Assembly (NCBI GenBank): GCA_017512025.1
Contig: JAFWHH010000008.1
Span: 124,001 to 188,000, forward strand
Direction: 5' to 3'
Origin: Clostridia bacterium
GTDB lineage: Bacteria; Bacillota; Clostridia; TANB77; CAG-508
Length of the DNA: 64,000 bases
Shown here in pieces: positions 16,486-27,115 of this stretch. Numbering within the stretch: the stretch's first letter is position 1; each line of letters starts with the position of its first letter. The notes below the pieces were generated by a model. The model was not told where the DNA came from, made no database searches, and saw nothing but the letters and a program-made list of their open reading frames with translations. The position numbers were made by a program, and so were the translations under genes.

Positions 16486-17793
16486 TTATTCAATGTTCAT
16501 ACCCGCTGTATATCCTGTTGAATATGCAATTTGCAAATTAAATCCTCCAGTGTATGCATCGACATCAATTATTTCTCCCGCAAAGAATAATCCACTAACT
16601 AATTTAGACTCCATTGTTTTTGGATTTATCTCTTTGATGTTAATTCCACCAGCTGTTACAATCGCTTCTTCAACTGGTCTAAATCCACTTATTGTCACCT
16701 TTAATGATTTTAGTAAATCAACGAGTTTATGTCTTTCTATCTTAGAAATTTCATTTACTTTTTTATCCGGATTAATTCCAGAAAGCTCAATAATTGGATC
16801 AATCATTTTCTGAGGTAATAGCTCATCTAAACTATTTTTAAAACATTTATTTTTTTCTTTTTCAAAATCTCTTAAAATTCTATCATCAAGTTTTTCTTTA
16901 TCCAAAGCAGGTTTTAAATCAATGATTAATGTAATTTTTCCTTGCTTTAGAAGCACGTCAATATTTTTATATCGGATAATGTGTGCAGATCCACTTAAAA
17001 CAGTTGGTCCAGACACACCAAAATGAGTAAATAATAGCTCTCCAAAGTCATCGTATATTACTTTGTTTTTAACCTCATCAAAAAATCCAATCTTAACATT
17101 TCTAAGACTTAATCCTTGCAGGTCTTTACATAGCTCTTGAGAGCTTCTGTATCTGCCTAATTCTATATTCTCAACATCATGGTTATTATTTGCAACAACT
17201 GGAATTAATGATGGTTTTATTTCTGTAACAGTATGTCCAAGTCTTTTGGCAAGTTCATATCCATCACCTGTCGAACCAGTAGCTGGATAACTTTTTCCAC
17301 CAGTTGCTAAAATAATTTTATCAGCATCAATTATTTGCTTTTTGTTATCACACTCATATTCTACTTTTGTTACTTTCCCATTTTCTGTAATAATATTTGT
17401 AACTTTGCTATTTGTAATTATTTTTACTCCAATTTTTCTAAGTTCATCATAAAATGCATCAAGTACATCTCTTGCACTATCACTAACTGGAAATATTCTA
17501 TTACCACGCTCTTCTTTTACTTTAACACCATGATTTTCCATAAATCTTATAATATCTTCGTTTGAAAAATTTTGAAATGCACTAAATAGAAATCTTCCAT
17601 TTCCCGGAACATTATTAATAAACTCGGAAATATCTATGCTACTTGTAATATTACATCTACCTTTACCGGTAATTAAAAGCTTCTTTCCAAGACTATACAT
17701 TTTTTCAATTATAACAACATCGGCTCCCGTTTTCTTCGCAGAAATTGCACTCATAATTCCTGCAGGGCCTCCTCCAATTACTACTACTTTCAA
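16486..17793 (-). CDS. BaiN/HI0933-family flavoprotein (NAD(P)/FAD-dependent oxidoreductase)
   Basis: 435 residues. N-terminal FAD-binding GGGPAGIMSAISA (residues 7-19), then KLLITGKGRCNITSS, typical of the HI0933/BaiN family, LATGGKSYPATGSTGDGY and the C-terminal FAD segment GLFFAGEIIDVDAYTGGFNLQ. Members include BaiN, a proposed bile-acid reductase, but most have unknown substrates. The start at 17793 has an SD (GGAGGTATTTC). It lies between yigZ and the PLP enzyme gene. Confidence 0.92.
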   Translation of the reverse strand: MKVVVIGGGPAGIMSAISAKKTGADVVIIEKMYSLGKKLLITGKGRCNITSSIDISEFINNVPGNGRFLFSAFQNFSNEDIIRFMENHGVKVKEERGNRIFPVSDSARDVLDAFYDELRKIGVKIITNSKVTNIITENGKVTKVEYECDNKKQIIDADKIILATGGKSYPATGSTGDGYELAKRLGHTVTEIKPSLIPVVANNNHDVENIELGRYRSSQELCKDLQGLSLRNVKIGFFDEVKNKVIYDDFGELLFTHFGVSGPTVLSGSAHIIRYKNIDVLLKQGKITLIIDLKPALDKEKLDDRILRDFEKEKNKCFKNSLDELLPQKMIDPIIELSGINPDKKVNEISKIERHKLVDLLKSLKVTISGFRPVEEAIVTAGGINIKEINPKTMESKLVSGLFFAGEIIDVDAYTGGFNLQIAYSTGYTAGMNIE

Positions 17794-17812
17794 GAAATAC
17801 CTCCATAAGATT

Positions 17813-17838
17813 AATGGAGCTTCGCTCGAAACTCCATT
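17813..17838 (-). terminator. Stem-loop after the PLP enzyme gene
   Basis: AATGGAG / CTCCATT with an extra inner pairing TTCG/CGAA, between the PLP enzyme gene and the flavoprotein gene. No T-tract follows, so it may be a processing or weak termination site rather than a full terminator. Confidence 0.45.
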
Positions 17839-17847
17839 TAGTCATCA

Positions 17848-19092
17848 TTATATAATTTGTGATATTGCCTTCATAACTCCAATTTTTCCATATTCATATG
17901 TAAGTCCACCTTGTTGGAAAGCCATATAAGGAGGTCTTATTGGTGCATCACAAGAAAGCTCAATCGATGAACCTTGTGTGAATGCTCCAGCTGCCATAAT
18001 AACTTGATCTGTATATCCTGGCATATCCCATGGCTCTGGAATTGAATTAGAATCAACTGGTGATCCCATTTGAATTCCTTGGCAATATTTAATTAATTTA
18101 TCTTTATCTCCAAATTCAATTGTTTGAACAATATCAGCTCTTCTTTCATCAAATCTTGGAACAGGTTTGAATCCCATATCCTCCAAAATCTTACTTGAAA
18201 AAATTGCAGTCTTTAAACTACTTGCAACAACACTTGGTGCAAAGAATAATCCTTGTAATATATATTTATTGATTCCTAGTGTTGGACCAACTTCTTTACC
18301 AAGACCTGGTGCTGTTAAACGTTCAGCGGCAAGCTCTACTAAATCTTTTCTACCAGCAATATATGCACCATTTGGAGCAATACCACCACCAAGATTTTTT
18401 ATTAGTGAACCAACCATAACATCTGCACCAACGTTAATTGGCTCTTTATCATCAACAAATTCACCATAGCAGTTATCTACCATGATTATTACATCTTTAT
18501 TAACTGATCTAATTGTTTCAATTACTTTCTCAATCTTATCCATTGTGATGCTCTTACGCAATGAATAACCTCTTGATCTTTGAATCTCAACAAGCTTAAT
18601 ATCATTTACACTAAAACGTTCTTTTATTTTATCGTAATCAAAATCATCATTTATTAAATCTATTTGCTCATATTGGACACCAAAAGCTTTTAGAGAGCTA
18701 TTGTTATCAACGATACCAATAACTTCATCAAGAGTATCATATGGTTTACCACTGATACTTACAAATTTATCTCCTGGTCTTAAAAATGCAAATAGAGCAA
18801 CTGTTAATGCATGTGTTCCGGAAATGAACTGGCTTCTAACTAAAGCATCTTCTGCGCCTAAAACATCAGCAAATACTTTTTCAATTGTATCTCTACCAAC
18901 GTCACCATATCCATAGCCAGATGTACTTCCAAAATGCATATCAGAAATATTATATTTGTTAAATGCTTTTAGTACTTTCAATGTATTTATTTCACATCTT
19001 CTATTAACTTCATCAAATTGTTTTGCTACATCTTTTTCTGCTTTTTCTGCTAAATTAATTACTTCATCTTTTATTCCAAATTCTTTATACAT
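17848..19092 (-). CDS. PLP-dependent methionine gamma-lyase family protein (YnbB type)
   Basis: 414 residues of the YnbB / 'aluminium resistance' family of fold-type I PLP enzymes. Visible: MHFGSTSGYGYGDVGRDTIE, QFISGTHALTVALFAFLRPGD (PLP-phosphate region), DNCYGEFVDDKEP (PLP-ring Asp) and VGSLIKNLGGGIAP with the Schiff-base Lys. The substrate is unproven; annotation as a methionine gamma-lyase is by family only. The SD GAAGGGATTCG precedes ATG 19092. Confidence 0.9.
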   Translation of the reverse strand: MYKEFGIKDEVINLAEKAEKDVAKQFDEVNRRCEINTLKVLKAFNKYNISDMHFGSTSGYGYGDVGRDTIEKVFADVLGAEDALVRSQFISGTHALTVALFAFLRPGDKFVSISGKPYDTLDEVIGIVDNNSSLKAFGVQYEQIDLINDDFDYDKIKERFSVNDIKLVEIQRSRGYSLRKSITMDKIEKVIETIRSVNKDVIIMVDNCYGEFVDDKEPINVGADVMVGSLIKNLGGGIAPNGAYIAGRKDLVELAAERLTAPGLGKEVGPTLGINKYILQGLFFAPSVVASSLKTAIFSSKILEDMGFKPVPRFDERRADIVQTIEFGDKDKLIKYCQGIQMGSPVDSNSIPEPWDMPGYTDQVIMAAGAFTQGSSIELSCDAPIRPPYMAFQQGGLTYEYGKIGVMKAISQII

Positions 19093-19110
19093 TTCGAATC
19101 CCTTCTCAAA

Positions 19111-20640
19111 TTATTTTTGTTTTATATAATATGGACAACCATATCCATAATCAACAATATGGTAATCCTTTATTGTTTCCGGATATAAATTGTTTTTACT
19201 TTCTACATCTGAATAATTAACAACTTTTCCATTTTTATCAATATAAACTTCTTGATCATTTTTAATAACTTTTAGATAGCCTGTATACATTGAAATAGTT
19301 AATTTTGAAGAATCAACAATTGTGTCAAAGTTCTTATTCAAAATTTCAATTTTTCCATCCTTACTTAATAGCTGAATAATGTTAAAATCAAGTGTAGGTT
19401 GTATAACTTCATACTTGCAAGCAATAACTTCTTCTCCATTATCATCAATAACACCAAATTTACCATTTTTTTGAACGATAAAGTATTTATCAAATAAATA
19501 CTGAATATATGAATAATTATCCTCTATAACTTTACTGCTATCTACAATAATTTTAAATTCATCATCTTTGGTAGAAATTATTGAATACTTTCCATCATTG
19601 AAATCTTGCTTGCTAGTATATTGTTCACTTTGCTCTTTGTTTCCATTCTTATCGTAGATATCAACAAAATCTTCTTTCTTTGCATTTATGTAATTACCAG
19701 CAAATAAAATGTTGTCATATTCCATCGGTACAATAATTGAACCATCAAATCTTGCGACCCCTTGTTTAGCTGCTTTTTGAACCATTAATAAATCATTTTG
19801 AGCATTATACTCAATATCTTCATACTCATGTTTTATTATATTTTTCTTTTTATTATAAATACCGGCTCTACCATCTTTAAATGCAACTAAATATGTACTA
19901 TCTTTCTTCTCTTCAATTCTGTATATATCGTTATATTCATTTTTAAGTAACATTTTTCTATCAGAATCAATATAGCCATATCTCATTCCATTATCAGTTT
20001 TTACACCAACAATATATCCACTTTTTTTATAGCCATTGTTTTCATCATAGTATTTATCGCTATAAATTTCGTCATACTTTGGTTTAACAACAACTGCACC
20101 ATTCATATTAATAATTCCGTATTTACCAGACTTCTTAACAAGCATCAAACCTTCATTAAATTCAAATCCATCAATAGATTCATACTCAGCTTTTGTTACC
20201 TTTTTACCAGATAAATCAATTAAGCCATACAAACCATTTGATTTGTACTTAAGAACACTTTTCTCATAAAAACCATTATCATCTACATTGTTAAGTTCAA
20301 TAGCTTCTACAATGTAATACTGATACAATAGTTGTTGCTTATCTTTATTAAATACTTGAACACTATACTCTTTTTTACTTGCATCATAATTGCTCTTGCA
20401 AATGAATAAATCCTTTGACGGATTTGGTATTTCAATAATATCATAGCTAGGCTCAACAATAATGTTTCCCTCTCTATCAATTACACCATACTTATTATTC
20501 TCCTCAAAAAGAAAATAATTAATTGTTTCCAACTTTTCAACTTCATATTGGTATTTCTTCTTGTTGTTACTCATTACAATTACAATAATTCCTATAATCA
20601 AGACTATAGGAATGATACAAATTAAAAATTTTTTTCTCAT
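19111..20640 (-). CDS. Membrane-anchored WG-repeat protein
   Basis: 509 residues: a short basic N-terminus, one membrane segment (5-23) and then many WG-repeat units such as NKYGVIDREGNIIVEPSYD, GKYGIINMNGAVVVKPKYD and GKFGVIDDNGEEVIACKYE. WG repeats form beta-propeller-like surfaces; these proteins are common and functionally undefined. The orientation is probably extracytoplasmic. It lies 18 bases upstream of the PLP gene. The SD is AGGGGAATGA. Confidence 0.85.
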   Translation of the reverse strand: MRKKFLICIIPIVLIIGIIVIVMSNNKKKYQYEVEKLETINYFLFEENNKYGVIDREGNIIVEPSYDIIEIPNPSKDLFICKSNYDASKKEYSVQVFNKDKQQLLYQYYIVEAIELNNVDDNGFYEKSVLKYKSNGLYGLIDLSGKKVTKAEYESIDGFEFNEGLMLVKKSGKYGIINMNGAVVVKPKYDEIYSDKYYDENNGYKKSGYIVGVKTDNGMRYGYIDSDRKMLLKNEYNDIYRIEEKKDSTYLVAFKDGRAGIYNKKKNIIKHEYEDIEYNAQNDLLMVQKAAKQGVARFDGSIIVPMEYDNILFAGNYINAKKEDFVDIYDKNGNKEQSEQYTSKQDFNDGKYSIISTKDDEFKIIVDSSKVIEDNYSYIQYLFDKYFIVQKNGKFGVIDDNGEEVIACKYEVIQPTLDFNIIQLLSKDGKIEILNKNFDTIVDSSKLTISMYTGYLKVIKNDQEVYIDKNGKVVNYSDVESKNNLYPETIKDYHIVDYGYGCPYYIKQK

Positions 20641-20701
20641 ACGTTCATTCCCCTTAGTTTAATGTTCAAAGTCCTCGAAACCTCGCATAAATTATATATT
20701 C

Positions 20702-22234
20702 TTAGGCTTCTTCTGTCAAGGTTTCCTGGGCTTTCTCTAACTCAAAATAAAACTCAACACCATTCTTTTTATTCTGAACTCCATATTTTTGTTTATAATT
20801 ATTCATAACAGCTTTTACAAAGGAAAGTCCTATACCAGTTCCACCATTTTCCCTATTTCTAGAAGCATCAACTTTATAAAATCTTCCCCATATAGCTTTC
20901 ATCTCATCTTCAGTAAAGTTTTTTCCTGTATTAAAAACAGAAACTCTTACTAAATTACTTGGTAATTCCACTACATCAATCTCTATAGCTCTTTTTCCAT
21001 TTACTTCACTAGAATATTTAATAGCATTTGTTAGGTAGTTTGTTACAACATGCTCAATATAAAAATCATCTGCCATTACATTTATCGGATCACTGTTATC
21101 AAATGTAATATCAATGTTTTGCTCTTTTATCATCACGTCACATTTTCTTATATCCTCACGTATTAATGAAACAATATCAAACTTCTTATTATTAAATTCT
21201 CTCTTACCATACTCTAGCTTCATAAGTTCAAGAAGTTGTTTAACAAGTTTATCCATTTTGTCAGCTTCATCTAAAATGACTTCTGCATAAAACTTTCTAG
21301 ACTCATCATCATTATTTACATTTTCTATTAAGCCTTCTGCATATCCTTGTATTAAAGCAATTGGAGTCTTTAACTCATGAGATACGTCAGAAATAAATTG
21401 AGTTCTCATCTCTTCTATTTTTGATTTTTCTCTAATGTCCCTCTCAAGTTCATCATTATTGGCTTTTAATTCACTAATTGTCTGCTCAAGAGTATCAGAA
21501 AGAATGTTAATTCTCCTTCCTAATTCATCCAGCTCATCATCACTATTTCTCGGATTATATTTCTCTGAGAAATCAAGATCTGTCATCTTTTTGGCAATAC
21601 TATTCAAATCAAGTATTGGATCAGAAAAATGCTTTGATACAACAAGAGCAATAACAGCAGAAATAAACACCGAAATAATACCAACAAAAATAAGAACCTG
21701 ATTACTAACTCTCAAGCTATCCTTAATCGCTGATACGGGTGTAACAACAAACATTTCTGTTCCATTATCAAGTGTTGCTAGCATAGCAATATAAATACGT
21801 TCCGAATTACTATCTTTTAAACTTTTGATAATAATCTTATCTGATTTATATAGTACTTCTCCAATTTTCTTTTTATCGTTATATGAAATAGAATCTTTCA
21901 TACCATCAAGATTTTTAATTCTCACTTGATTACTTGCAATAAAATCTCCTGTTTCTTCGTTTCTAATAAAAACATCTAAGTTATTCTTCGTTGATTGTTC
22001 TCTTACAACCTCTTTTATCGCATCATGGCTTTCACCATTGTTATACATCTCGTTAATCTGCTCATATAAATTCTTTTCAATATCTTTTTTGTTATAAATA
22101 TAAAACGCTTCTAGAACAAGATTATTGATTATTATTAGAAAAATAATAGTCACAACAATAACAATACATAGTGATAGGAATAACTTTGCTCTTACTGATT
22201 TTGGTTTTTGAATTCTTCTATTCATTCTTTCCAT
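20702..22234 (-). CDS. Sensor histidine kinase (HAMP, HisKA, HATPase)
   Basis: About 510 residues: TM1 (about 20-45), an extracytoplasmic sensor (about 50-180), TM2, HAMP, a HisKA H-box FISDVSHELKTPIALIQGYAEGL, an N-box (HVVTNYLTNAIKYS), and a G-box (GGTGIGLSFVKAVM). It pairs with the response regulator, whose end it overlaps. Possible starts are TTG 22243, ATG 22234 and ATG 22225; no SD decides, and coupling to the upstream gene is likely. The signal is unknown. Confidence 0.93.
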   Translation of the reverse strand: MERMNRRIQKPKSVRAKLFLSLCIVIVVTIIFLIIINNLVLEAFYIYNKKDIEKNLYEQINEMYNNGESHDAIKEVVREQSTKNNLDVFIRNEETGDFIASNQVRIKNLDGMKDSISYNDKKKIGEVLYKSDKIIIKSLKDSNSERIYIAMLATLDNGTEMFVVTPVSAIKDSLRVSNQVLIFVGIISVFISAVIALVVSKHFSDPILDLNSIAKKMTDLDFSEKYNPRNSDDELDELGRRINILSDTLEQTISELKANNDELERDIREKSKIEEMRTQFISDVSHELKTPIALIQGYAEGLIENVNNDDESRKFYAEVILDEADKMDKLVKQLLELMKLEYGKREFNNKKFDIVSLIREDIRKCDVMIKEQNIDITFDNSDPINVMADDFYIEHVVTNYLTNAIKYSSEVNGKRAIEIDVVELPSNLVRVSVFNTGKNFTEDEMKAIWGRFYKVDASRNRENGGTGIGLSFVKAVMNNYKQKYGVQNKKNGVEFYFELEKAQETLTEEA

Positions 22235-22907
22235 CAACTTCAAATTTATATCCGACTCCTCTCATGGTATGTATATATTTTCCTTTTTTACCAAGTTTGT
22301 GTCTAATCTTCTTAATATGACTATCAATTGTTCTTGAATCCCCATAATAATCATAATTCCATACATTATTAAGGATTTTATCTCTTGAAAGAGCTATTCC
22401 TTCATTATCAACTAAATACTTAAGAAGTTCATATTCTCTTAAACTTAAGTCAATTTTCTTAGAATCAACTTCAACAGTTCTACCATCAGAGTCAATTACT
22501 ATTCCACCATAATCTTTGAACTCTTTCTCTACAACCTTAGTTCTCTTTAGAATTGCTTCAACTCTGGCAACTAAAATCTTTGGACTAAATGGTTTTGATA
22601 TATATTCATCAACACCAAGTTCAAATCCAAATAATTCATCTTGCTCTTCACCCCTAGCAGTAAGCATTATAATTGGCACATTTGATGTTTGTCTTATTTG
22701 TCTTAAAACAGACCATCCATCTAATTTAGGCATCATAACATCTAACAATATTAAATCAATTTTTTGACCATGTTCTTCAAACGTATTTAATGCTTCTTCT
22801 CCATCTGCAGCTTCTAATATGTTATATCCTTTTACCTTTAGGAAATCATTTATTAATTTACGCATTCTAGATTCATCATCTACTACAAGAATATTTATAT
22901 CTGCCAT
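22218..22907 (-). CDS. OmpR-family response regulator
   Basis: 229 residues. Receiver domain with acidic pocket DDE, phospho-acceptor in LILLDVMMPKLDG, Thr in IIMLTARG and Lys in YISKPFSP. The C-terminal winged helix (LSLREYELLKYLVDNEG, SRTIDSHIKKIRHKLG, MRGVGYKFE) is of the OmpR/PhoB type. First gene of the two-component operon. The SD AAAGGATTG lies before ATG 22907. Targets are unknown. Confidence 0.95.
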   Translation of the reverse strand: MADINILVVDDESRMRKLINDFLKVKGYNILEAADGEEALNTFEEHGQKIDLILLDVMMPKLDGWSVLRQIRQTSNVPIIMLTARGEEQDELFGFELGVDEYISKPFSPKILVARVEAILKRTKVVEKEFKDYGGIVIDSDGRTVEVDSKKIDLSLREYELLKYLVDNEGIALSRDKILNNVWNYDYYGDSRTIDSHIKKIRHKLGKKGKYIHTMRGVGYKFEVDGKNE

Positions 22908-23000
22908 ATTTCACAATCCTTTCCAATTCAAAGTCATTATATATTATAAGGGCGGAATATGTCTATATTGTGAATAAAAAATAAATTTATAAAAAAATAA

Positions 23001-23034
23001 AGCGATTGTTGAACTTAATGTTCATACAATCACT
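23001..23034 (-). terminator. Terminator of the VWA surface protein gene
   Basis: Outer stem AGCGATTGT / ACAATCaCT and inner stem TGAAC / GTTCA, followed by TTTATTTTTTT on the minus strand. It separates the VWA gene from the response regulator. Confidence 0.75.
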
Positions 23035-23051
23035 TTACTAAACTTTATTCC

Positions 23052-24416
23052 TTAAAAGTTCATTTTCTTATATTTCTTGTAAGTAATTATGAATACTGCA
23101 ATTAATGCAATACCACCTACTATAGCACTATACTCTCCAGTTTTTGATAATATGTTAGGAGATACTGAATCATCTTCTACTTCATATTGAACAAGTTTGA
23201 TTTTTGGACTACCTGATAATGTAACATTATATACTTTTGCATCTTTATCTTTGTATGTAAGTTCAACTTTTTCATTAGTTGCAATTACCTTGTTAAGAAG
23301 TTCATTATCATTTAAATCTTTTAATTTTAACTTGTATGTTAATACTGCAGATTCATTACCTCTAACTGTTCCAACATCCCATGTTATCGTCTTACTTTCA
23401 GGATCAATAGTACTAGAAACCTCACCTAAATTTGGTTCACCTACATATGAAAATTCAAAATTATCCATTACATCTTCTGGGAAGTAATCAACCATTTTAA
23501 CCTCATCGATTGGATATTGAATTATTTGCATTACATCCTTAAATATTTCATTCTCAACTATATTGCCTATATCAGTGTCACTAATATTATAAAACTTTCC
23601 GGCTGTTGGATTAGTTTGTGTTCCAAAAACCTCCTCAACAACTTCCTGATCATCGCTATCTTCAACACCAGTCATCATAGAAATTAAATTAATACCGCTA
23701 GTTTGTGTAGATGTTAATGCCTCCCTTGTGTGTTGTTTTACCTCTTCTATATCACCAGAGCCATTATATCCACAGTAGTTTCCATGAATATCACAATTTG
23801 GAATACCGTCCGTTAAAATAATCATAACACGATTGCTAACTCCAGCTGTGTAACAACTTTCTGCTTGCTTTATTCCAGCTTCAATATTTGTTGCACATTC
23901 AAATTCTTCGCTTTGTATTTCATTTAGTTTTCCTAATACCGCTTGTTTATTATCTGATAATTGAAGCTCTACAGCAGCATCATTGATAGTTCCTGCACTA
24001 GATATATATGGTGATGATGAAAATGTTACAACACCAACCTTTACATTTGAAGTACTATTAAATATTTTTTCAACTAACGTTTTGGCAGAATTGAATATCA
24101 AATTCTTTCTTGTTTCATTACCACTGACTTCATCTTCCATACTACCTGATTTATCTATTACAAGCATTATTTCAGATTGATTTAGCTTATTTATATCATC
24201 TCTTGCATTGGCAAGTTTAAGCTCTATTGTCACCTCGTCCTCAGTGATATCGACTATCGTTTTAGATACCTTTCCTTGTTTATTCTCTAGCTCTAATTCT
24301 TCGGCAGATTTTTCAACTATATCTAATTTATTTTTAGTTGTTGTAGCTGCGTACGAATATGAAAACATTGAGCCAATCATTAATATACATATAATTACAC
24401 TTAATATTTTTTTCAT
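23052..24416 (-). CDS. Sortase-anchored VWA-domain surface protein
   Basis: About 454 residues: a signal peptide, then a von Willebrand A domain with MIDAS residues in LVIDKSGSMEDE, a Thr in the middle and ILTDGIPNCD, followed by a beta-rich domain (about 290-400). The C-terminus is LSKTGEYSAIVGG, a membrane segment and the basic KKYKKMNF. A small Cys-containing CDIHGNYCGYNGSG loop lies in the VWA domain. ATG 24416 has SD GAGGTGG; the frame also runs back to 24434. It is probably a metal-dependent adhesin or pilus-type tip protein. Confidence 0.88.
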   Translation of the reverse strand: MKKILSVIICILMIGSMFSYSYAATTTKNKLDIVEKSAEELELENKQGKVSKTIVDITEDEVTIELKLANARDDINKLNQSEIMLVIDKSGSMEDEVSGNETRKNLIFNSAKTLVEKIFNSTSNVKVGVVTFSSSPYISSAGTINDAAVELQLSDNKQAVLGKLNEIQSEEFECATNIEAGIKQAESCYTAGVSNRVMIILTDGIPNCDIHGNYCGYNGSGDIEEVKQHTREALTSTQTSGINLISMMTGVEDSDDQEVVEEVFGTQTNPTAGKFYNISDTDIGNIVENEIFKDVMQIIQYPIDEVKMVDYFPEDVMDNFEFSYVGEPNLGEVSSTIDPESKTITWDVGTVRGNESAVLTYKLKLKDLNDNELLNKVIATNEKVELTYKDKDAKVYNVTLSGSPKIKLVQYEVEDDSVSPNILSKTGEYSAIVGGIALIAVFIITYKKYKKMNF

Positions 24417-24489
24417 AGGTCCACCTCTTATCATTTCATTTGTTTACAATATAATCTTAACATTACAATTTTTATAAATCAATATTTAA

Positions 24490-24521
24490 AAAAAAAAAAG
24501 AGAAAAAATTTTCTCTTTTTT
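24490..24521 (-). terminator. groEL terminator
   Basis: Stem AAAGAGAAAA / TTTTCTCTTT with almost no loop and a long T-tract on the minus strand, directly after the groEL stop. Confidence 0.75.
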
Positions 24522-26162
<1,641 letters not shown>

Positions 26163-26179
26163 TCATCCTTTCTCCACAA

Positions 26180-26461
26180 TTACTCAACAATTGCAAGTAT
26201 ATCCTCTTGCTTCAAAACAATATATTCTTCACCTTCATGATTTATTTCTGTTCCTGAATATTTATTAATTACGACCTTGTCCCCTTTTCTTATATAGATT
26301 TCTTCAATATTTCCATCAATTACTTTGCCCGGTCCCACAGAAACAACTTCTGCTATGTGAGATTTTTCTTTTGAAGAGCTACCAATTATTATACCACTTT
26401 TTGTGCTCTCTTCCGTTTCTATCATCTTCACAATAACTCTATCTAATAATGGTCTTAACAT
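26180..26461 (-). CDS. groES: Co-chaperonin GroES
   Basis: 93 residues. MLRPLLDRVIVKMIETEESTKSGIII covers the start and the mobile loop; VGPGKVIDG and KGDKVVINKYSGTEI follow. It caps the GroEL ring. The SD TAGGAGGTATAAAGT precedes ATG 26461. A possible promoter TTGTCA, 19 bases, TATAAT lies upstream, with its -35 box inside the T-tract of the neighbouring foreign gene's terminator. CIRCE (TTAGCACTC-N9-GAGTGCTAA) is absent. Confidence 0.96.
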   Translation of the reverse strand: MLRPLLDRVIVKMIETEESTKSGIIIGSSSKEKSHIAEVVSVGPGKVIDGNIEEIYIRKGDKVVINKYSGTEINHEGEEYIVLKQEDILAIVE

Positions 26462-26526
26462 ACTTTATACCTCCTAAAACAATACTATAATTATATTTAG
26501 GAAATTTAATATTATGACAAAAAAGT

Positions 26527-26561
26527 AAGCAGGTATCTGAAACAAATCAAAATACCTGCTT
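26527..26561 (-). terminator. Terminator of the orphan gene at 26.6-26.9 kb
   Basis: Stem AAGCAGGTAT / ATACCTGCTT, 15-base loop, then a T-tract on the minus strand. The same AAGCAGGTA stem is used by the first dockerin gene (33929-33960). Confidence 0.8.
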
Positions 26562-26573
26562 AACCTCCTGCAC

Positions 26574-26933
26574 TCATGTAAAATACTTGATAGACTTTAC
26601 AACTGCGCATACCATTTGCTTGTTTGTCGGATCAGGGTTACAAATCAGATTATGGCTTTCCCCTTTCAGACAGTCCTCGCTAATTGTCACTAAGGAACCA
26701 TCATCTGCTCTTGTCAGAGCTTCGTATGTTTCCTTTTCAACCTTCTCCGGATTGGTGTGCGAAATAATTTCGACACCTACCGGAATAATCAAGAATTTGA
26801 TTTCCATTTTGGCAGACCTGCCAATCTTCCTGACGTAGACCTTCCCACCTTTAGTCAGTTTCTGGTCAAAAATCGTTACACCCTGAAGAAGATTCTTTAC
26901 TTCCTGTGCGGCATAACATGCGACGACTGTCAT
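26574..26933 (-). CDS. Orphan protein of foreign composition
   Basis: 119 residues if started at ATG 26933 (SD AAAGGGTG, spacing 8); an ATG at 27020 gives 148 residues but has no SD. I recognise no family. It looks like a compact alpha/beta protein (MEIKFLIIPVGVEIISH, VEKETYEALTRADDGSLV, MVCAVVKSIKYFT) with four Cys and no signal peptide. GC is visibly higher than its neighbours (26 of 60 bases in 26821-26880). It stands alone between groES and pyrG with its own promoter and terminator, consistent with lateral acquisition. Confidence 0.6.
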   Translation of the reverse strand: MTVVACYAAQEVKNLLQGVTIFDQKLTKGGKVYVRKIGRSAKMEIKFLIIPVGVEIISHTNPEKVEKETYEALTRADDGSLVTISEDCLKGESHNLICNPDPTNKQMVCAVVKSIKYFT

Positions 26934-27030
26934 CTGAGCTTCACCCTTTCTTCTCATAACAGCGTTTGTTAGCCCTGAGCTGGGGCTCTTCATATTCTTC
27001 TGCACATGGCGCTCTACCATAGCAATTCGA

Positions 27031-27059
27031 ATTATATCATTAATTATTTTCTATGTCTA
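27031..27059 (-). promoter_or_regulatory. Promoter of the orphan gene
   Basis: Minus strand TAGACA (27054-27059), 17 bases, TATAAT (27031-27036). Predicted +1 is near 27024, giving a leader of about 90 bases to ATG 26933 that contains a small AGCCC/GGGCT stem-loop. Confidence 0.6.
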
Positions 27060-27082
27060 CGAAGATAGTATATAAAAAAATA

Positions 27083-27108
27083 AATGCAGAACATGTAAGT
27101 TCTGCATT
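27083..27108 (-). terminator. pyrG terminator
   Basis: Stem AATGCAGAAC / GTTCTGCATT with a 6-base loop and an AT-rich tail on the minus strand, just after the pyrG stop. Confidence 0.8.
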
Positions 27109-27115
27109 ATAATAA

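Noticed and set aside
26462..26573. CIRCE operator for groESL
   Set aside because: No TTAGCACTC or GAGTGCTAA is present in the gap; only a SigA-type promoter and a terminator hairpin are seen.
26940..27020. N-terminal extension of the orphan protein from ATG 27020
   Set aside because: No SD precedes it, it would leave a leader of only about four bases, and a good SD sits before ATG 26933. Kept as an alternative start.
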